Shown here piece by piece: positions 45,429 through 54,151 of a stretch of 57,500 nt of DNA. How positions within the stretch are numbered: the first letter of the stretch is position 1; every line of letters starts with the position of its first letter. The notes under the pieces are model-generated. The model made no database searches. It was not told where the DNA came from and saw only the letters and a list, made by a program, of their open reading frames with translations. This DNA is from Pseudomonadota bacterium (GTDB lineage Bacteria; Pseudomonadota; Gammaproteobacteria; Steroidobacterales; Steroidobacteraceae), in assembly GCA_018241525.1 (NCBI GenBank), contig JAFEDR010000003.1, positions 1-57,500 on the forward strand. Reading direction: 5' to 3'. The position numbers and the translations under genes were made by a program.

Positions 45429-46619
45429 ATGGCACTGCGTACTCTCACCCGGCTCGCGGCCGGGCTGCTCGCCGGTCTCGGCGCGGTCGCCGCGACCGCC
45501 GCCCCGGACGTCGTGATCGGCGCGATCGACGACCAGTCGGGCGTCTACGCCGACAACTCCGGGATCGTGGCGATCAAGATGGCGATCGCCGACGCCGGCG
45601 GCACGGTGCTCGGCCGCAAGATCACGCTGCTGACGACCGACCACCAGAACAAGCCCGACATCGGCGCCTCGAAGTTCCGCGAGTGGGCCGACCAGAACGG
45701 GCTCAACGTGGTGATGGGCGGCTCGAACACCGGCGTCAACATCGCGATGTCGAAGGTGGCGGCGGCCAAGAAGGTGCCGCTGTTCGTGATCGGCGCGGGC
45801 GGCGCGTCGCTGACCAACGAGGACTGCACTGCCTACACGGTCCACTACGGCTACGACACGACCGCGCTCGCGAACGGCACGGCGACGACCATCGTCAAGG
45901 GCGGGGGCAAGAGCTGGTACTTCCTGACCGCCGACTACGCCTTCGGCACGCAGCTGCAGACCGCGGCCGCCAAGGTGGTCGAGGCGAGCGGTGGCAAGGT
46001 GCTCGGCGCCGTGCGCGTGCCGCTCTCGGCCTCGGACTTCTCGTCGTTCCTGCTGCAGGCGCAGGGCTCGGGCGCACAGGTGATCGGCCTCGCGAACGCC
46101 GGCGAGGACTTCGTGAACTCGCTGAAGGCGGCCAACGAGTTCGGCGTGACGAAGACGATGAAGCCGGCGGGACTGCTGGTGTTCATCAACAACATCCACG
46201 CGATCGGACTCGAGGCGGCGCAGGGCCTGTACCTCACCGAAGGCTGGTACTGGGACATGAACGAGGCGTCGCGGGCCTTCGCGAAGCGCTACGTCGAGAT
46301 CGCGAAGCGGCCGCCGAACATGGTCCAGGCAGCCGCCTACTCGGCGACGATGCAGTACCTGGCCGCGGTCAAGGCCGCCGGCACCACCGACCCGGACAAG
46401 GTGATGGCCGAGCTCAAGCGCCTCAAGATCAACGACATGTTCGCGAGCGGCGGCTACATCCGCCGCGACGGCGTGATGATCCACGACATGTACGTGATGC
46501 AGGTCAAGGCGCCGAAGGAGTCGAAGTACCCCTGGGACTACTACAAGCTCGTCAAGGTGATCCCGGGCGAGGAAGCCTTCGGCCCCGTGACCGGGCTCTG
46601 CCCGCTCGCGCCCAAGTGA
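45429..46619 (+). CDS. Periplasmic substrate-binding protein of HAAT-family ABC transporter (LivK-like)
   Basis: This protein captures the ligand for the liv-type importer. ATG 45429 has a GGAGG box and starts a 396-aa protein with a Sec signal peptide (to about residue 21, LGAVAATAAP). The type I periplasmic-binding fold opens with VVIGAIDDQSGVYAD and contains SGIVAIKMAIADAGG and FVIGAGGASLTNEDC. The C-terminal end GEEAFGPVTGLCPLAPK fits subfamilies that do not bind leucine. The ligand is not evident; genes for glycolate use lie next door, but this alone does not show the substrate. Two Cys residues may form a disulfide. Confidence 0.9.
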   Translation: MALRTLTRLAAGLLAGLGAVAATAAPDVVIGAIDDQSGVYADNSGIVAIKMAIADAGGTVLGRKITLLTTDHQNKPDIGASKFREWADQNGLNVVMGGSNTGVNIAMSKVAAAKKVPLFVIGAGGASLTNEDCTAYTVHYGYDTTALANGTATTIVKGGGKSWYFLTADYAFGTQLQTAAAKVVEASGGKVLGAVRVPLSASDFSSFLLQAQGSGAQVIGLANAGEDFVNSLKAANEFGVTKTMKPAGLLVFINNIHAIGLEAAQGLYLTEGWYWDMNEASRAFAKRYVEIAKRPPNMVQAAAYSATMQYLAAVKAAGTTDPDKVMAELKRLKINDMFASGGYIRRDGVMIHDMYVMQVKAPKESKYPWDYYKLVKVIPGEEAFGPVTGLCPLAPK

Positions 46620-46653
46620 CCGGTCGCGCAGGCACGGCGGGGGCCCGCGAGGC

Positions 46654-47538
46654 GTGACGGAGATCTTCGGCTTCCCGGTGGTGGTCGTGCTCGGGCAGCT
46701 GGTGCTCGGGCTCGTCAACGGCTCGTTCTACGCGATCCTGAGCCTCGGCCTCGCCGTGATCTTCGGCCTGATGCGGGTCGTGAACTTCGCGCACGGCGCG
46801 TTCTACGCGCTCGGCGCGGTCACGGCGCTCCTGGGCCTCAAGCTGCTCGGCGTCAACTACTGGGCGGCGCTCGTGCTCGCGCCGCTCGTGGTGGGGCTCC
46901 TCGGCATCCTGGTGGAGCGGCTGTTGCTGCGGCGCCTCGCCGGGCTCGACCCGCTCTACGGACTGCTGCTGACCTTCGGCATCGCGCTCGCCATCGAGGG
47001 CACGCTGCAGCAGCTGTTCGGCTCCTCGGGCGAGTCGTACCCGGTGCCGGAGGCGCTGCGCGGCGCGCTCAACCTGGGCTTCATGATCCTGCCGCGCTAC
47101 CGCGCCTGGGTGATCGTGGCCTCGCTGGCCGTCTGCTTCGGCACCTGGTTCGTGATAGAGCGCACCCGCCTCGGCGCGACGCTGCGCGCCGCGACCGAGA
47201 ACGCGCCGCTGCTGCAGGCCTTCGGCGTCAACGTGCCGCTGCTGGTGGCGCTCACCTACGGCGGCGGGGTCGCGCTCGCCGCGCTCGCCGGGGTGCTCGC
47301 GGCGCCGGTGATCCTCGTCAACGGCACCATGGGCAGCTCCATCGTGATCGTGGTGTTCGCGGTGGTCGTGATCGGCGGCATGGGCTCGATCCTGGGCGCG
47401 ATCGTCAGCGGCCTGCTGCTCGGCCTCGCCGAGGGCCTCACCAAGGTCGTCTACCCGGAGGCGAGCAACATCGTCGTGTTCGTGATCATGGCCCTCGTGC
47501 TCGTGCTGCGGCCCGCTGGGCTCTTCGGGCGGGAGTAG
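46654..47538 (+). CDS. livH: Branched-chain-type ABC transporter permease LivH-like
   Basis: This is one of the two membrane subunits. The 294-aa product has about eight hydrophobic helices with the LivH signatures GLVNGSFYAILSLGLAVIFG, NFAHGAFYALGA and IVIVVFAVVVIGGMGS. The cytoplasmic EAA-like loop (LGATLRAATENAPLLQAFG) contacts the ATPase. It starts at GTG 46654 after a GCGAGG box, 34 bp after the binding-protein gene, and is followed by livM after 2 bp. Confidence 0.94.
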   Translation: MTEIFGFPVVVVLGQLVLGLVNGSFYAILSLGLAVIFGLMRVVNFAHGAFYALGAVTALLGLKLLGVNYWAALVLAPLVVGLLGILVERLLLRRLAGLDPLYGLLLTFGIALAIEGTLQQLFGSSGESYPVPEALRGALNLGFMILPRYRAWVIVASLAVCFGTWFVIERTRLGATLRAATENAPLLQAFGVNVPLLVALTYGGGVALAALAGVLAAPVILVNGTMGSSIVIVVFAVVVIGGMGSILGAIVSGLLLGLAEGLTKVVYPEASNIVVFVIMALVLVLRPAGLFGRE

Positions 47539-47540
47539 CG

Positions 47541-48464
47541 ATGCGGCCCGCGACCGTCGCGCTTGGCATCGCGCTCGCCGCCGCGTTCGCGGCGCCGCTC
47601 ATCGGCGTCTACCCGGTCTTCCTGATGAAGCTCCTGTGCTTCGCGATGTTCGCCTGCGCCTTCAACCTGCTGCTCGGCTTCACCGGCATGCTGTCGTTCG
47701 GCCACGCGGCGTTCTTCGGCGCCGCCGCCTACGCGACCGGCTGGCTGGTCACGGCGCGCGGCTGGGGCACGCTGCCGGCGATCCTCGCCGGGGTCGCGGC
47801 GGCGGCCGCGCTCGGCGCCGCGATCGGCGCGCTCGCGATCCGGCGCCGCGGCATCTACTTCGCGATGATCACGATGGCACTCGCCCAGCTCGTCTACTTC
47901 GTCTGCCTGCAGGCGCCGTTCACCGGCGGCGAGAACGGCCTGCAGGGCCTGCCGCGCGGCTCACTGGCCGGCCTGCTGCCGCTGAAATCCGACGTCGCGA
48001 TGTACTACGTGGTGCTCGCCGCCTTCCTCGGCGTCTATGCGCTGATCCGGCGGATCGTGCACTCGCCGTTCGGCCAGGTGCTGAAGGCGATCCGCGAGAA
48101 CGAGTCGCGGGCGGTGTCGCTCGGCTACGAGATCGAGCGCTACAAGCTGGTCGCGTTCGTGCTGTCGGCGACGCTCGCCGGGCTCGCGGGCTCGCTGAAG
48201 GCGTTGGTGCTCGGCTTCGTGACGCTGTCCGACGTGCTGCAGGCGAATTCCGGCGAGGTGATCCTGATGACGCTGCTCGGCGGCACCGGCACCTTCCTCG
48301 GCCCCGTGGTCGGCGCGGGCCTCGTCGTGACGCTCGAGGAGTACCTGTCGGACGTCGTCGGCGGCTGGGTCACGGTGATCATCGGCGCCGTGTTCGTCGC
48401 CTGCGTGCTGCTCTTCCGCCGCGGGCTCGTCGGCGAGCTCGCGGCGCTGCGCAGCCGGCGCTGA
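47541..48464 (+). CDS. livM: Branched-chain-type ABC transporter permease LivM-like
   Basis: This is the second membrane subunit. The 307-aa product has about nine hydrophobic helices, with LivM signatures NLLLGFTGMLSFGHAAFFG and the coupling loop SPFGQVLKAIRENESRAVSL, then LAGLAGSLKALVLGF and LLGGTGTFLGPVVGA. ATG 47541, two bases after the livH stop. It is the last gene of the liv set and converges on the gene at 48474 with a 9-bp gap; no terminator is visible. Confidence 0.94.
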   Translation: MRPATVALGIALAAAFAAPLIGVYPVFLMKLLCFAMFACAFNLLLGFTGMLSFGHAAFFGAAAYATGWLVTARGWGTLPAILAGVAAAAALGAAIGALAIRRRGIYFAMITMALAQLVYFVCLQAPFTGGENGLQGLPRGSLAGLLPLKSDVAMYYVVLAAFLGVYALIRRIVHSPFGQVLKAIRENESRAVSLGYEIERYKLVAFVLSATLAGLAGSLKALVLGFVTLSDVLQANSGEVILMTLLGGTGTFLGPVVGAGLVVTLEEYLSDVVGGWVTVIIGAVFVACVLLFRRGLVGELAALRSRR

Positions 48465-48473
48465 GCCCGCACC

Positions 48474-48959
48474 TCAGTTCTTGGGTGTCCCCGGCGCCGG
48501 CGTCGAGACGAGCCCACGCACCGGCTTCGCCTTCGCCGAGGCAAGCGGCGCGCGGTAGTCCGGGTTCGGCAGGCTGAAGCGGCTGATGTCGGCGACGCGG
48601 GCCGCGCCGCCCGCCGCCATCGCCCGCTCGCCGACCACCTTCAGCGTCAGCGCGGGGGTCCCCGCCACGTGGTCGACCTCGATGCGGCAGTGATAGCTCG
48701 CGCCGGCGACGACGCTCGGGAAGCTGCAGACCCCGGTCAGCCCGGCGACCCCGCTGCCGGCTTCCAGGTGCACGTTCTCGAAGGCATCGGTCGGGCGGAT
48801 CACGACGTCGATGACGTTGTGCTGGCCGCGACTGACGACCTGGAAGGCCGCGTGCACGCGATCACGCGTCGGCGTCGAGGCCTGCGCGGGACCCACGGCG
48901 ACCAGCACGGCCGCGGCGAGCACCGGCGCCAGCTTCAGCGGGAGGTAACGGTTCGGCAT
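48474..48959 (-). CDS. Small secreted protein of unknown function
   Basis: From ATG 48959 (GAGGG box) the product is 161 aa with a clear Sec signal peptide (hydrophobic LAPVLAAAVLVAVGP, cut near AQAS). The mature part is beta-rich, with repeated Val/His strands and two cysteines (in TGVCSF and YHCRIE) that could form a disulfide. The C-terminal tail is basic and Pro-rich. No known domain is recognised. It follows the lipoprotein metallopeptidase gene by 38 bp on the same strand, so the two are probably co-expressed. The frame extends to 49022 but would hide the signal peptide. Confidence 0.75.
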   Translation of the reverse strand: MPNRYLPLKLAPVLAAAVLVAVGPAQASTPTRDRVHAAFQVVSRGQHNVIDVVIRPTDAFENVHLEAGSGVAGLTGVCSFPSVVAGASYHCRIEVDHVAGTPALTLKVVGERAMAAGGAARVADISRFSLPNPDYRAPLASAKAKPVRGLVSTPAPGTPKN

Positions 48960-48997
48960 GACGGAGCCCTCGGTCGGGGTCAGCAACGGACGGCCGC

Positions 48998-51241
48998 TCA
49001 TTGGATGCTCACCGACCAGCACTGCTCGACCGGCGGAGTCGCCGGTTCGTTGCAGACACTGATGTCCGTCTGGTACTGGCCGTAGGTCACGGCGCAGTCA
49101 CCCAGCGAGAACGCCGAGTAGCCGGTCGGGAAGCCGAAGGCCTTGGAGAACGTGTTGGAGCCGGCGGTGTAGTAGGACCCGACCAGCGTTGGCACGGTGC
49201 CCGTGGGGCCGGTGACGGTGACCGTGTGATTGGCGTTGTCACCCATCACGCGGATGTAGCGGGAGTTCGACTCCTTGTTGTAGTCGAGCGGTGCGCCGTG
49301 CGAGCAGACGGTGACCGGCGCCGCGCCGATCGTCACGGTCGTGTACGGCGGCAGCGAGTCGGCCGCGGTCTGGTTGCCCGTGTTGGTCTCGGTGCTGCCC
49401 CATTCGTCGTCGCCGGTGGTCTTGACGTTCAGCGAATCGCCGAGCGTGTCGATGGCGGCCGCCTGCGCGGCGTTCAGCTTCGCGAGCTGCACGGTGAAGG
49501 CCCAGGCGGTGTTGAGCCACGGGCCGTTGCTCCAGGCCGTGCTCAGCATCGGCGCGAGCACCGCCGAGGCCGGGAGCTTGACCGTGCCGGTCGGGTTGTA
49601 GGACTCCCACATCAGCTTCGTGACGGTCGTTTCCTGGAACCAGCCGACGGGCCAGGTCTGGGCGTTGCCGGAGATGGTGCGCGCGGCGATGTCGTAGACG
49701 CCCACGACGATCTGGTTGTTCACGACGCCGATGCGGTTCTGCTCGGCGGTGTTGAGCACGAGCGAGGCGATGCCGCTCGCGCTGCCCTCGATCCAGGCGA
49801 GCGTCGGGTCCTGGTAATCGTCGTACGAGTGGTTGCCGCCCGGCGACCACAGCGTCGAGAACTGCGACTGCACGAAATGACCCATCTCGTGCGCCAGCAC
49901 GAACGGATAGAGGTCCATCGCCTCCCAGTTCGGATCGCCCGAGAGGAACACGTAGTTTTCAGGGGTGGTGAGGAGTGCGAGGGTCGCGGCACCGGTCGGG
50001 TCGATGCCCTTGTGGTTGGAGTTGTAGAACCCGCCCGAGCCCGAGACGATGCCGGTGTCGTAGTTGTCGGTCGAGCCGCTGCTGCCGGTGTTGGTCGGGC
50101 TCCAGAGGATCGTCAGCGGCTCCCACTGCGGGCTGCCACCGATGGCGGCCGTCGCGATCTGCTCCTCGTCGATCGCGTTCGCGAGCAGCGCGAGCGGCGC
50201 CGCGAAGCGGTTGGCGTTGACGAGCGTCTTCGATGTCGCATCCCAGCCGATCGTCGCGGTCAGCATGCCGGCGTTCTGCACCGCGAGCCGGCCGCTCGCG
50301 GTGTAGGGCTGCCCCGCGACGGCAAAAGGCGCATACCGCGTGCGGAACGTCTGTGCCGAGGTCGACAGCGGCGCCGTGTTGTTCAGCACCATGATGTCGA
50401 GCTGGGTCATGCTGTCGAGCGCCTTGGAGCGCACGACCGGCGTGTAGGCGACCGCGGGATCGAGTCCCGAGATGTAGGCGGTGCCGGTGGCATCGGCATA
50501 GGCGCTTCCGATCACGTTGCCGCCCGGATCCTGTGCCTCGACCCAGACGAAGGGCACGGGCTTCGTCACGGGGTGTGCCCAGTCGGGCACGTAGTACCGC
50601 GTCGTCGTGTCGACGATCGGTGCGCCCGGAACCTGGTACTGCACCAGCACCTGCAGCGTGAACGTCGTCGAGACGGTGACCGGCACCGACGAGCCGACCG
50701 CGACCGTGTAGGCGGGGTTCGTGCAGTCGATCGTGAAGACGGTCGAGGCCGTGAGCACCGCCGACATCTGCGTTCCCGTGAGCCCGCTGGCGCCGGTCAG
50801 CGCATCGGCACCCGTGCAGGCCGTCGCGTTCTGCGACGACCAGGTGAGCTGCACCGTGTTGTTCGGGAGAATCGAGGTCGCGTCGGCGGTGAGCGTCGGC
50901 ACCGGCGCGAGCCAGGCCGTGACCATCGTGCTCGCCGACCCCGTGCCGCCGCCGCCCGAGCACGAGAGCATGAAGTTCGCGGCACCGGCGGCGGCGACCG
51001 TCACTTGCTGCGAGCCGGCGGAGGCGAGGCTGCCGGTCCAGCCACCGGAGGCCGTGCAGCCGGTGGCGTTGGTGGAACCCCAGGTGAGCGTGATGGCGTC
51101 GCCGACCTTCACGTCGGTGGCGGAAGCGGTCAGCGTGACGGTCGGCATCGGCGGCGGGGGTCCGCCTCCACCCCCGCCACCGCAGGCCGCGAGCGTTGCG
51201 AGGAGCGTGCCGAGGGCGGGGACCAGCAGTCGTCGTATCAC
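48998..51241 (-). CDS. Lipoprotein with Ig-like repeats and HExxH zinc-metallopeptidase motif
   Basis: The 747-aa product has a lipoprotein signal (lipobox LAAC, Cys20) and a Gly7/Pro4 linker. Two Ig-like repeats follow, each about 85 residues with a similar strand (AITLTWGSTNATGCTASGGW and VQLTWSSQNATACTG) and paired cysteines. A central domain carries the zinc motif HEMGH (His451, Glu452, His455), and a WIEG glutamate (Glu485) 30 residues on is a likely third ligand, the gluzincin pattern. It should be anchored in the outer membrane facing outward or to the periplasm, perhaps degrading or processing protein. Substrate is unknown. Start ATG 51241; the 205-bp gap upstream has no gene. Confidence 0.82.
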   Translation of the reverse strand: MIRRLLVPALGTLLATLAACGGGGGGGPPPPMPTVTLTASATDVKVGDAITLTWGSTNATGCTASGGWTGSLASAGSQQVTVAAAGAANFMLSCSGGGGTGSASTMVTAWLAPVPTLTADATSILPNNTVQLTWSSQNATACTGADALTGASGLTGTQMSAVLTASTVFTIDCTNPAYTVAVGSSVPVTVSTTFTLQVLVQYQVPGAPIVDTTTRYYVPDWAHPVTKPVPFVWVEAQDPGGNVIGSAYADATGTAYISGLDPAVAYTPVVRSKALDSMTQLDIMVLNNTAPLSTSAQTFRTRYAPFAVAGQPYTASGRLAVQNAGMLTATIGWDATSKTLVNANRFAAPLALLANAIDEEQIATAAIGGSPQWEPLTILWSPTNTGSSGSTDNYDTGIVSGSGGFYNSNHKGIDPTGAATLALLTTPENYVFLSGDPNWEAMDLYPFVLAHEMGHFVQSQFSTLWSPGGNHSYDDYQDPTLAWIEGSASGIASLVLNTAEQNRIGVVNNQIVVGVYDIAARTISGNAQTWPVGWFQETTVTKLMWESYNPTGTVKLPASAVLAPMLSTAWSNGPWLNTAWAFTVQLAKLNAAQAAAIDTLGDSLNVKTTGDDEWGSTETNTGNQTAADSLPPYTTVTIGAAPVTVCSHGAPLDYNKESNSRYIRVMGDNANHTVTVTGPTGTVPTLVGSYYTAGSNTFSKAFGFPTGYSAFSLGDCAVTYGQYQTDISVCNEPATPPVEQCWSVSIQ

Positions 51242-51446
51242 GGGACCTCCCTTGTCGCCGCCGGCTCGCCCGAGCCGTCTTCCTGCGGCTCCGTGGTAGG
51301 ACTGGCGGCCTCGTCTTAAGCAAATGGTGTCACAAAAGCTTCACGACGGCGGGCTCGCCTGCGTGCGACGTTCTTGCGGTACGCAGCGCGAACAGAAAAG
51401 CAATTTCCGTCAGTGACTTACCTCGGCGAGCACCGGGTCCGGGCGA

Positions 51447-52961
51447 TCAGTGGGCGGCCTCGAACGCCTCCAAGCGCCGCTCGAGCTCCGCCTGCAGGCG
51501 CCCCTTCTCGCTCTTCGCGAGCCACGCGCGGCAGGCAGCGGTCGCCTGCTCGGGCACCAGCGAGCTGCCCACGCACGCGGCGATCCGCTGGCCCGTGCGG
51601 GTGTCGGTGAGCAGCCGCTCGCCGGGCACGAAGGCGTAGGCGAGCGCGTTGCGCGACAGCGCCTTGAAGTCCGCGTAGTCGAGCGGATACGTCAGCGCCG
51701 CACGGACGTACTCGTTCGTGAGATCGATGCGCAGCACGCCCTCGTCGTCGGCGGCGAGCGCGGTCGGCACGCCGGCGCGCCGGTACAGCAGGAACGGGTG
51801 CTCCGCCCCGGCGAGGCCGCCGATCACGGCGTTGCTCGTCAGGTTGATCTCGACCAGCACGTCGCGCTTTGCCATCGTCGCGAGCAGCTCGTCCGCGCGA
51901 TCCTCGAGCGCGACGTCGATGCCGTGGCCGATGCGCCGGGCGCCCGCGACCTCGACCGCCTGGCGGATGTGGTCGCGCAGCGCCTCGGGCGGCACGAGGC
52001 CGAGCGTCAGCTCGCCCGCGTGCAGCGTCACCGGCACCTTCGGGAAGCGCTGGCGGAGCCGCGCGATCTCCTGCATCTGGTTCGCGTAGTCGGCGAGCGC
52101 GTGGCGATCGTCCTCGGGTGCGACCAGGTTGAGGCCGACGTAGCGCGGGTCGGCGTCCGCGAGCAGAAAGCCGAGCACGATCTGCGCGTGCACCGCCTCG
52201 GGCGGCAGCGTGCGGATCACCTGCGCGAGGTAGCGCACCGTCACGCCGCAGCCGGCATCCGCGCGCGGCGTGCCGCAGCCGGCGCGCTCGCGCCACGTGT
52301 GCTCGTAGCGCGACAGCGCCTCGCGGGCCTCGCGCGCGATCGCCGCGAGCGCCGGGTCGCCCGCCAGCGCCGCCGCCTCGCGGCCGGGCGCGAAGCGCCC
52401 CGGGGTCGCGAGCGCGAGCGAGGCCGCCTCGGACATGCCGAACGACTGCATCAGCTCGAGGTAGACGGTGTTCTCGGCACCGCGGCGCGCGGCGGCCTCG
52501 GCAATCAGCTCGCCCTCGTGGCCGACGGTGCCGGGGAAGAAGAGCCCAAAGGTCGCGAAGAACTGGTCGTGTCCCGACACCGGCCGGCGCTCGTAGTTGC
52601 GCACCGAGTAGGCATCGACCAGCCGCTCGTAGGTGCCCGCCTCGGATATCGCTGCGGCGACCGTCGGCCGCCCGGCCGCCGGATCGCAGGGCGGCGGGCC
52701 GAGCTGGGCGGTCGCGAGCACCACGCACCGGCCATCGGCGGCCGCCCAGCCGATCACGCTCTCGGCGTAGACGCTGCCGTGCAGGTGGTTGTGCAGGTCG
52801 CCGCCCTTCGGGAACTCGCGCATGAACTGCCGGAGCGCCGGCGGATCCTGGTGGATCGCCGCGAGCCGCGCCGCGGTCGACGCCTCGTCGGCCGCCGTCA
52901 CCCCGGGCAGCAGCGCGGCGATCGCGGCCGCGAAGGGCAGGCTGCGGTCGCGGCGGATCAT
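51447..52961 (-). CDS. Exported adenosine deaminase-family protein
   Basis: From ATG 52961 the product is 504 aa with a signal peptide (core LPFAAAIAALLPG, cut near VTAAD). An amidohydrolase-type adenosine deaminase fold follows. Metal and catalytic motifs are visible in order: HNHLHGS (His57, His59), LHAGE (metal His and catalytic Glu), RIGHGID, NLTSN and the double Asp in LAADDEG. This resembles secreted ADGF-type deaminases more than the cytosolic enzyme, and would convert adenosine or deoxyadenosine to inosine in the periplasm. The ATG overlaps the stop of the upstream purine-nucleoside permease gene as ATGA, which supports a shared nucleoside-salvage role. Upstream frame to 53327 is shadow. 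Confidence 0.9.
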   Translation of the reverse strand: MIRRDRSLPFAAAIAALLPGVTAADEASTAARLAAIHQDPPALRQFMREFPKGGDLHNHLHGSVYAESVIGWAAADGRCVVLATAQLGPPPCDPAAGRPTVAAAISEAGTYERLVDAYSVRNYERRPVSGHDQFFATFGLFFPGTVGHEGELIAEAAARRGAENTVYLELMQSFGMSEAASLALATPGRFAPGREAAALAGDPALAAIAREAREALSRYEHTWRERAGCGTPRADAGCGVTVRYLAQVIRTLPPEAVHAQIVLGFLLADADPRYVGLNLVAPEDDRHALADYANQMQEIARLRQRFPKVPVTLHAGELTLGLVPPEALRDHIRQAVEVAGARRIGHGIDVALEDRADELLATMAKRDVLVEINLTSNAVIGGLAGAEHPFLLYRRAGVPTALAADDEGVLRIDLTNEYVRAALTYPLDYADFKALSRNALAYAFVPGERLLTDTRTGQRIAACVGSSLVPEQATAACRAWLAKSEKGRLQAELERRLEAFEAAH

Positions 52962-54037
52962 CGCGGCGTGCCGGGCGGGGCCCGGCGGGTCTGCGCCCAG
53001 CCGTCGGCGAGCGCGTTCACGACCGGCGCCGCCGTGCGGTAGGCCGCCTCGAGCGAAGCCCTGAATCCCGCGAGGTGCGTGCCGTCCTCGGAGGCCTCGG
53101 CGGCGAGCAGCGCCGCCGCGGTCTCGCCGGGCGGCGGCGCCGAGTAGTTTGCGGCGCTGCGCAGCACGAGCACCCGCGCAAAATCCGCCCGGCCGGCGCG
53201 CGCGAGCAGCTCGAGCGCCCGCACCACGCCGCAATCCTCCATCGCGGTGGTCGTGGCATGGCCGCGACCCCCGGTCCAGTAGCGGGTCCACTCCTCGGCC
53301 AGCGTCGTCATGCGTTCGCCGAGCCACCAGTCGCTGGCGCCGATGACGTCGCCCTTCTGCACGCGCGGCGGGCGCTGCGCCGCCGGCTGCCGGTAGTGGG
53401 CGCGCAGCGCGGCGAGCGCCGGGTCATCGGCTAGCGCCACCTGCTCGGTCAGGCGAAAGGCCCAGTCCACCAGCGCCGGGTTGAGGTGATAGGCGTTCGG
53501 CGAGAAGAGCCCCGGCGGCGGCAGCGGCGTCTCGAACGGCCGCGTCCGCCCGATCGGCACGACGCCGGTCGGCCAGTCGGCGGGGATCTCGCGCGCGTCG
53601 ATCTCGTGCGACAGGTCGCGGTCGATCACCCACTCGGCCCAGGCGGCCGAGCCGATCGAGCCCTCGTTCGGGTTGATGCCGGCGATGCCGGCGAGCACCC
53701 AGTAGCTGCGCCGGAAGTCGAAGCGCGGATCGAGGCCGAGCGCGGTGATTGCCGCGGCGGCGTTGATCGCGCCGCCGCCCGTCACCACGCCGAGGATCCC
53801 GCGCCGCGGGTCGTAGCGCAGCGCGCGCGGCCCGAGCGCGAACGGCAGCGTCTGCGGCAGCGGCAGCCGCTCGACCCAGAACTGGAACTCGCCCGGGGTG
53901 TCGCCGGTGTCCTCGCCGATCTCGAAGGTCGTCACCACGACGACGCGCACCGGCAGCGGCGCCGCCGCTGCGGGCGCGACGCCGGCGAACATCGAGGCGA
54001 GCGTGGCGGCGAGCGCGAGCAGCACGGATGCGCCCAT
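52958..54037 (-). CDS. Purine nucleoside permease (NUP family), exported
   Basis: NUP-family proteins resemble nucleoside phosphorylases and were linked to nucleoside uptake in yeast. From ATG 54037 the product is 359 aa with a signal peptide (LLALAATLASMFAGVAPAAA). Family stretches are VVVVTTFEIGEDTGDTPGEF, then GVVTGGGAINAAAAITAL, YWVLAGIAGINP, DVIGASDWWLGERM and TTTAMEDCGVVRAL. It has no transmembrane helices apart from the signal, so it may act as a periplasmic nucleoside-binding or cleaving protein rather than a channel. It lies 38 bp downstream of tRNA-Thr and is coupled to the deaminase gene. No ribosome-binding site is obvious; the start is the only ATG that yields a signal peptide. 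Confidence 0.88.
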   Translation of the reverse strand: MGASVLLALAATLASMFAGVAPAAAAPLPVRVVVVTTFEIGEDTGDTPGEFQFWVERLPLPQTLPFALGPRALRYDPRRGILGVVTGGGAINAAAAITALGLDPRFDFRRSYWVLAGIAGINPNEGSIGSAAWAEWVIDRDLSHEIDAREIPADWPTGVVPIGRTRPFETPLPPPGLFSPNAYHLNPALVDWAFRLTEQVALADDPALAALRAHYRQPAAQRPPRVQKGDVIGASDWWLGERMTTLAEEWTRYWTGGRGHATTTAMEDCGVVRALELLARAGRADFARVLVLRSAANYSAPPPGETAAALLAAEASEDGTHLAGFRASLEAAYRTAAPVVNALADGWAQTRRAPPGTPR

Positions 54038-54075
54038 GGCGACGGGCAGGCGTGCGCGTCCGCCTCGGCCCGCGG

Positions 54076-54151
54076 TGGTGCCGGCGGAGGGAGTCGAACC
54101 CCCGACCTTCTGATTACAAATCAGCTGCTCTACCAACTGAGCTACGCCGGC
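54076..54151 (-). tRNA. tRNA-Thr (UGU anticodon), CCA encoded
   Basis: The 76-nt minus-strand sequence has a perfect 7-bp acceptor stem (GCCGGCG/CGCCGGC), discriminator A and encoded CCA (54076-54078). The D-arm contains AGCTCAGTTGGTAGAGC, and the T-loop reads GGTTCGACTCC. The anticodon loop TTTGTAA gives UGU, reading Thr ACA and related codons. Its position near birA and coaX matches gammaproteobacteria, but here a single tRNA is seen rather than the usual tRNA cluster before tuf. The 5' end overlaps the end of the SPOR gene by 10 bp. Confidence 0.97.
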
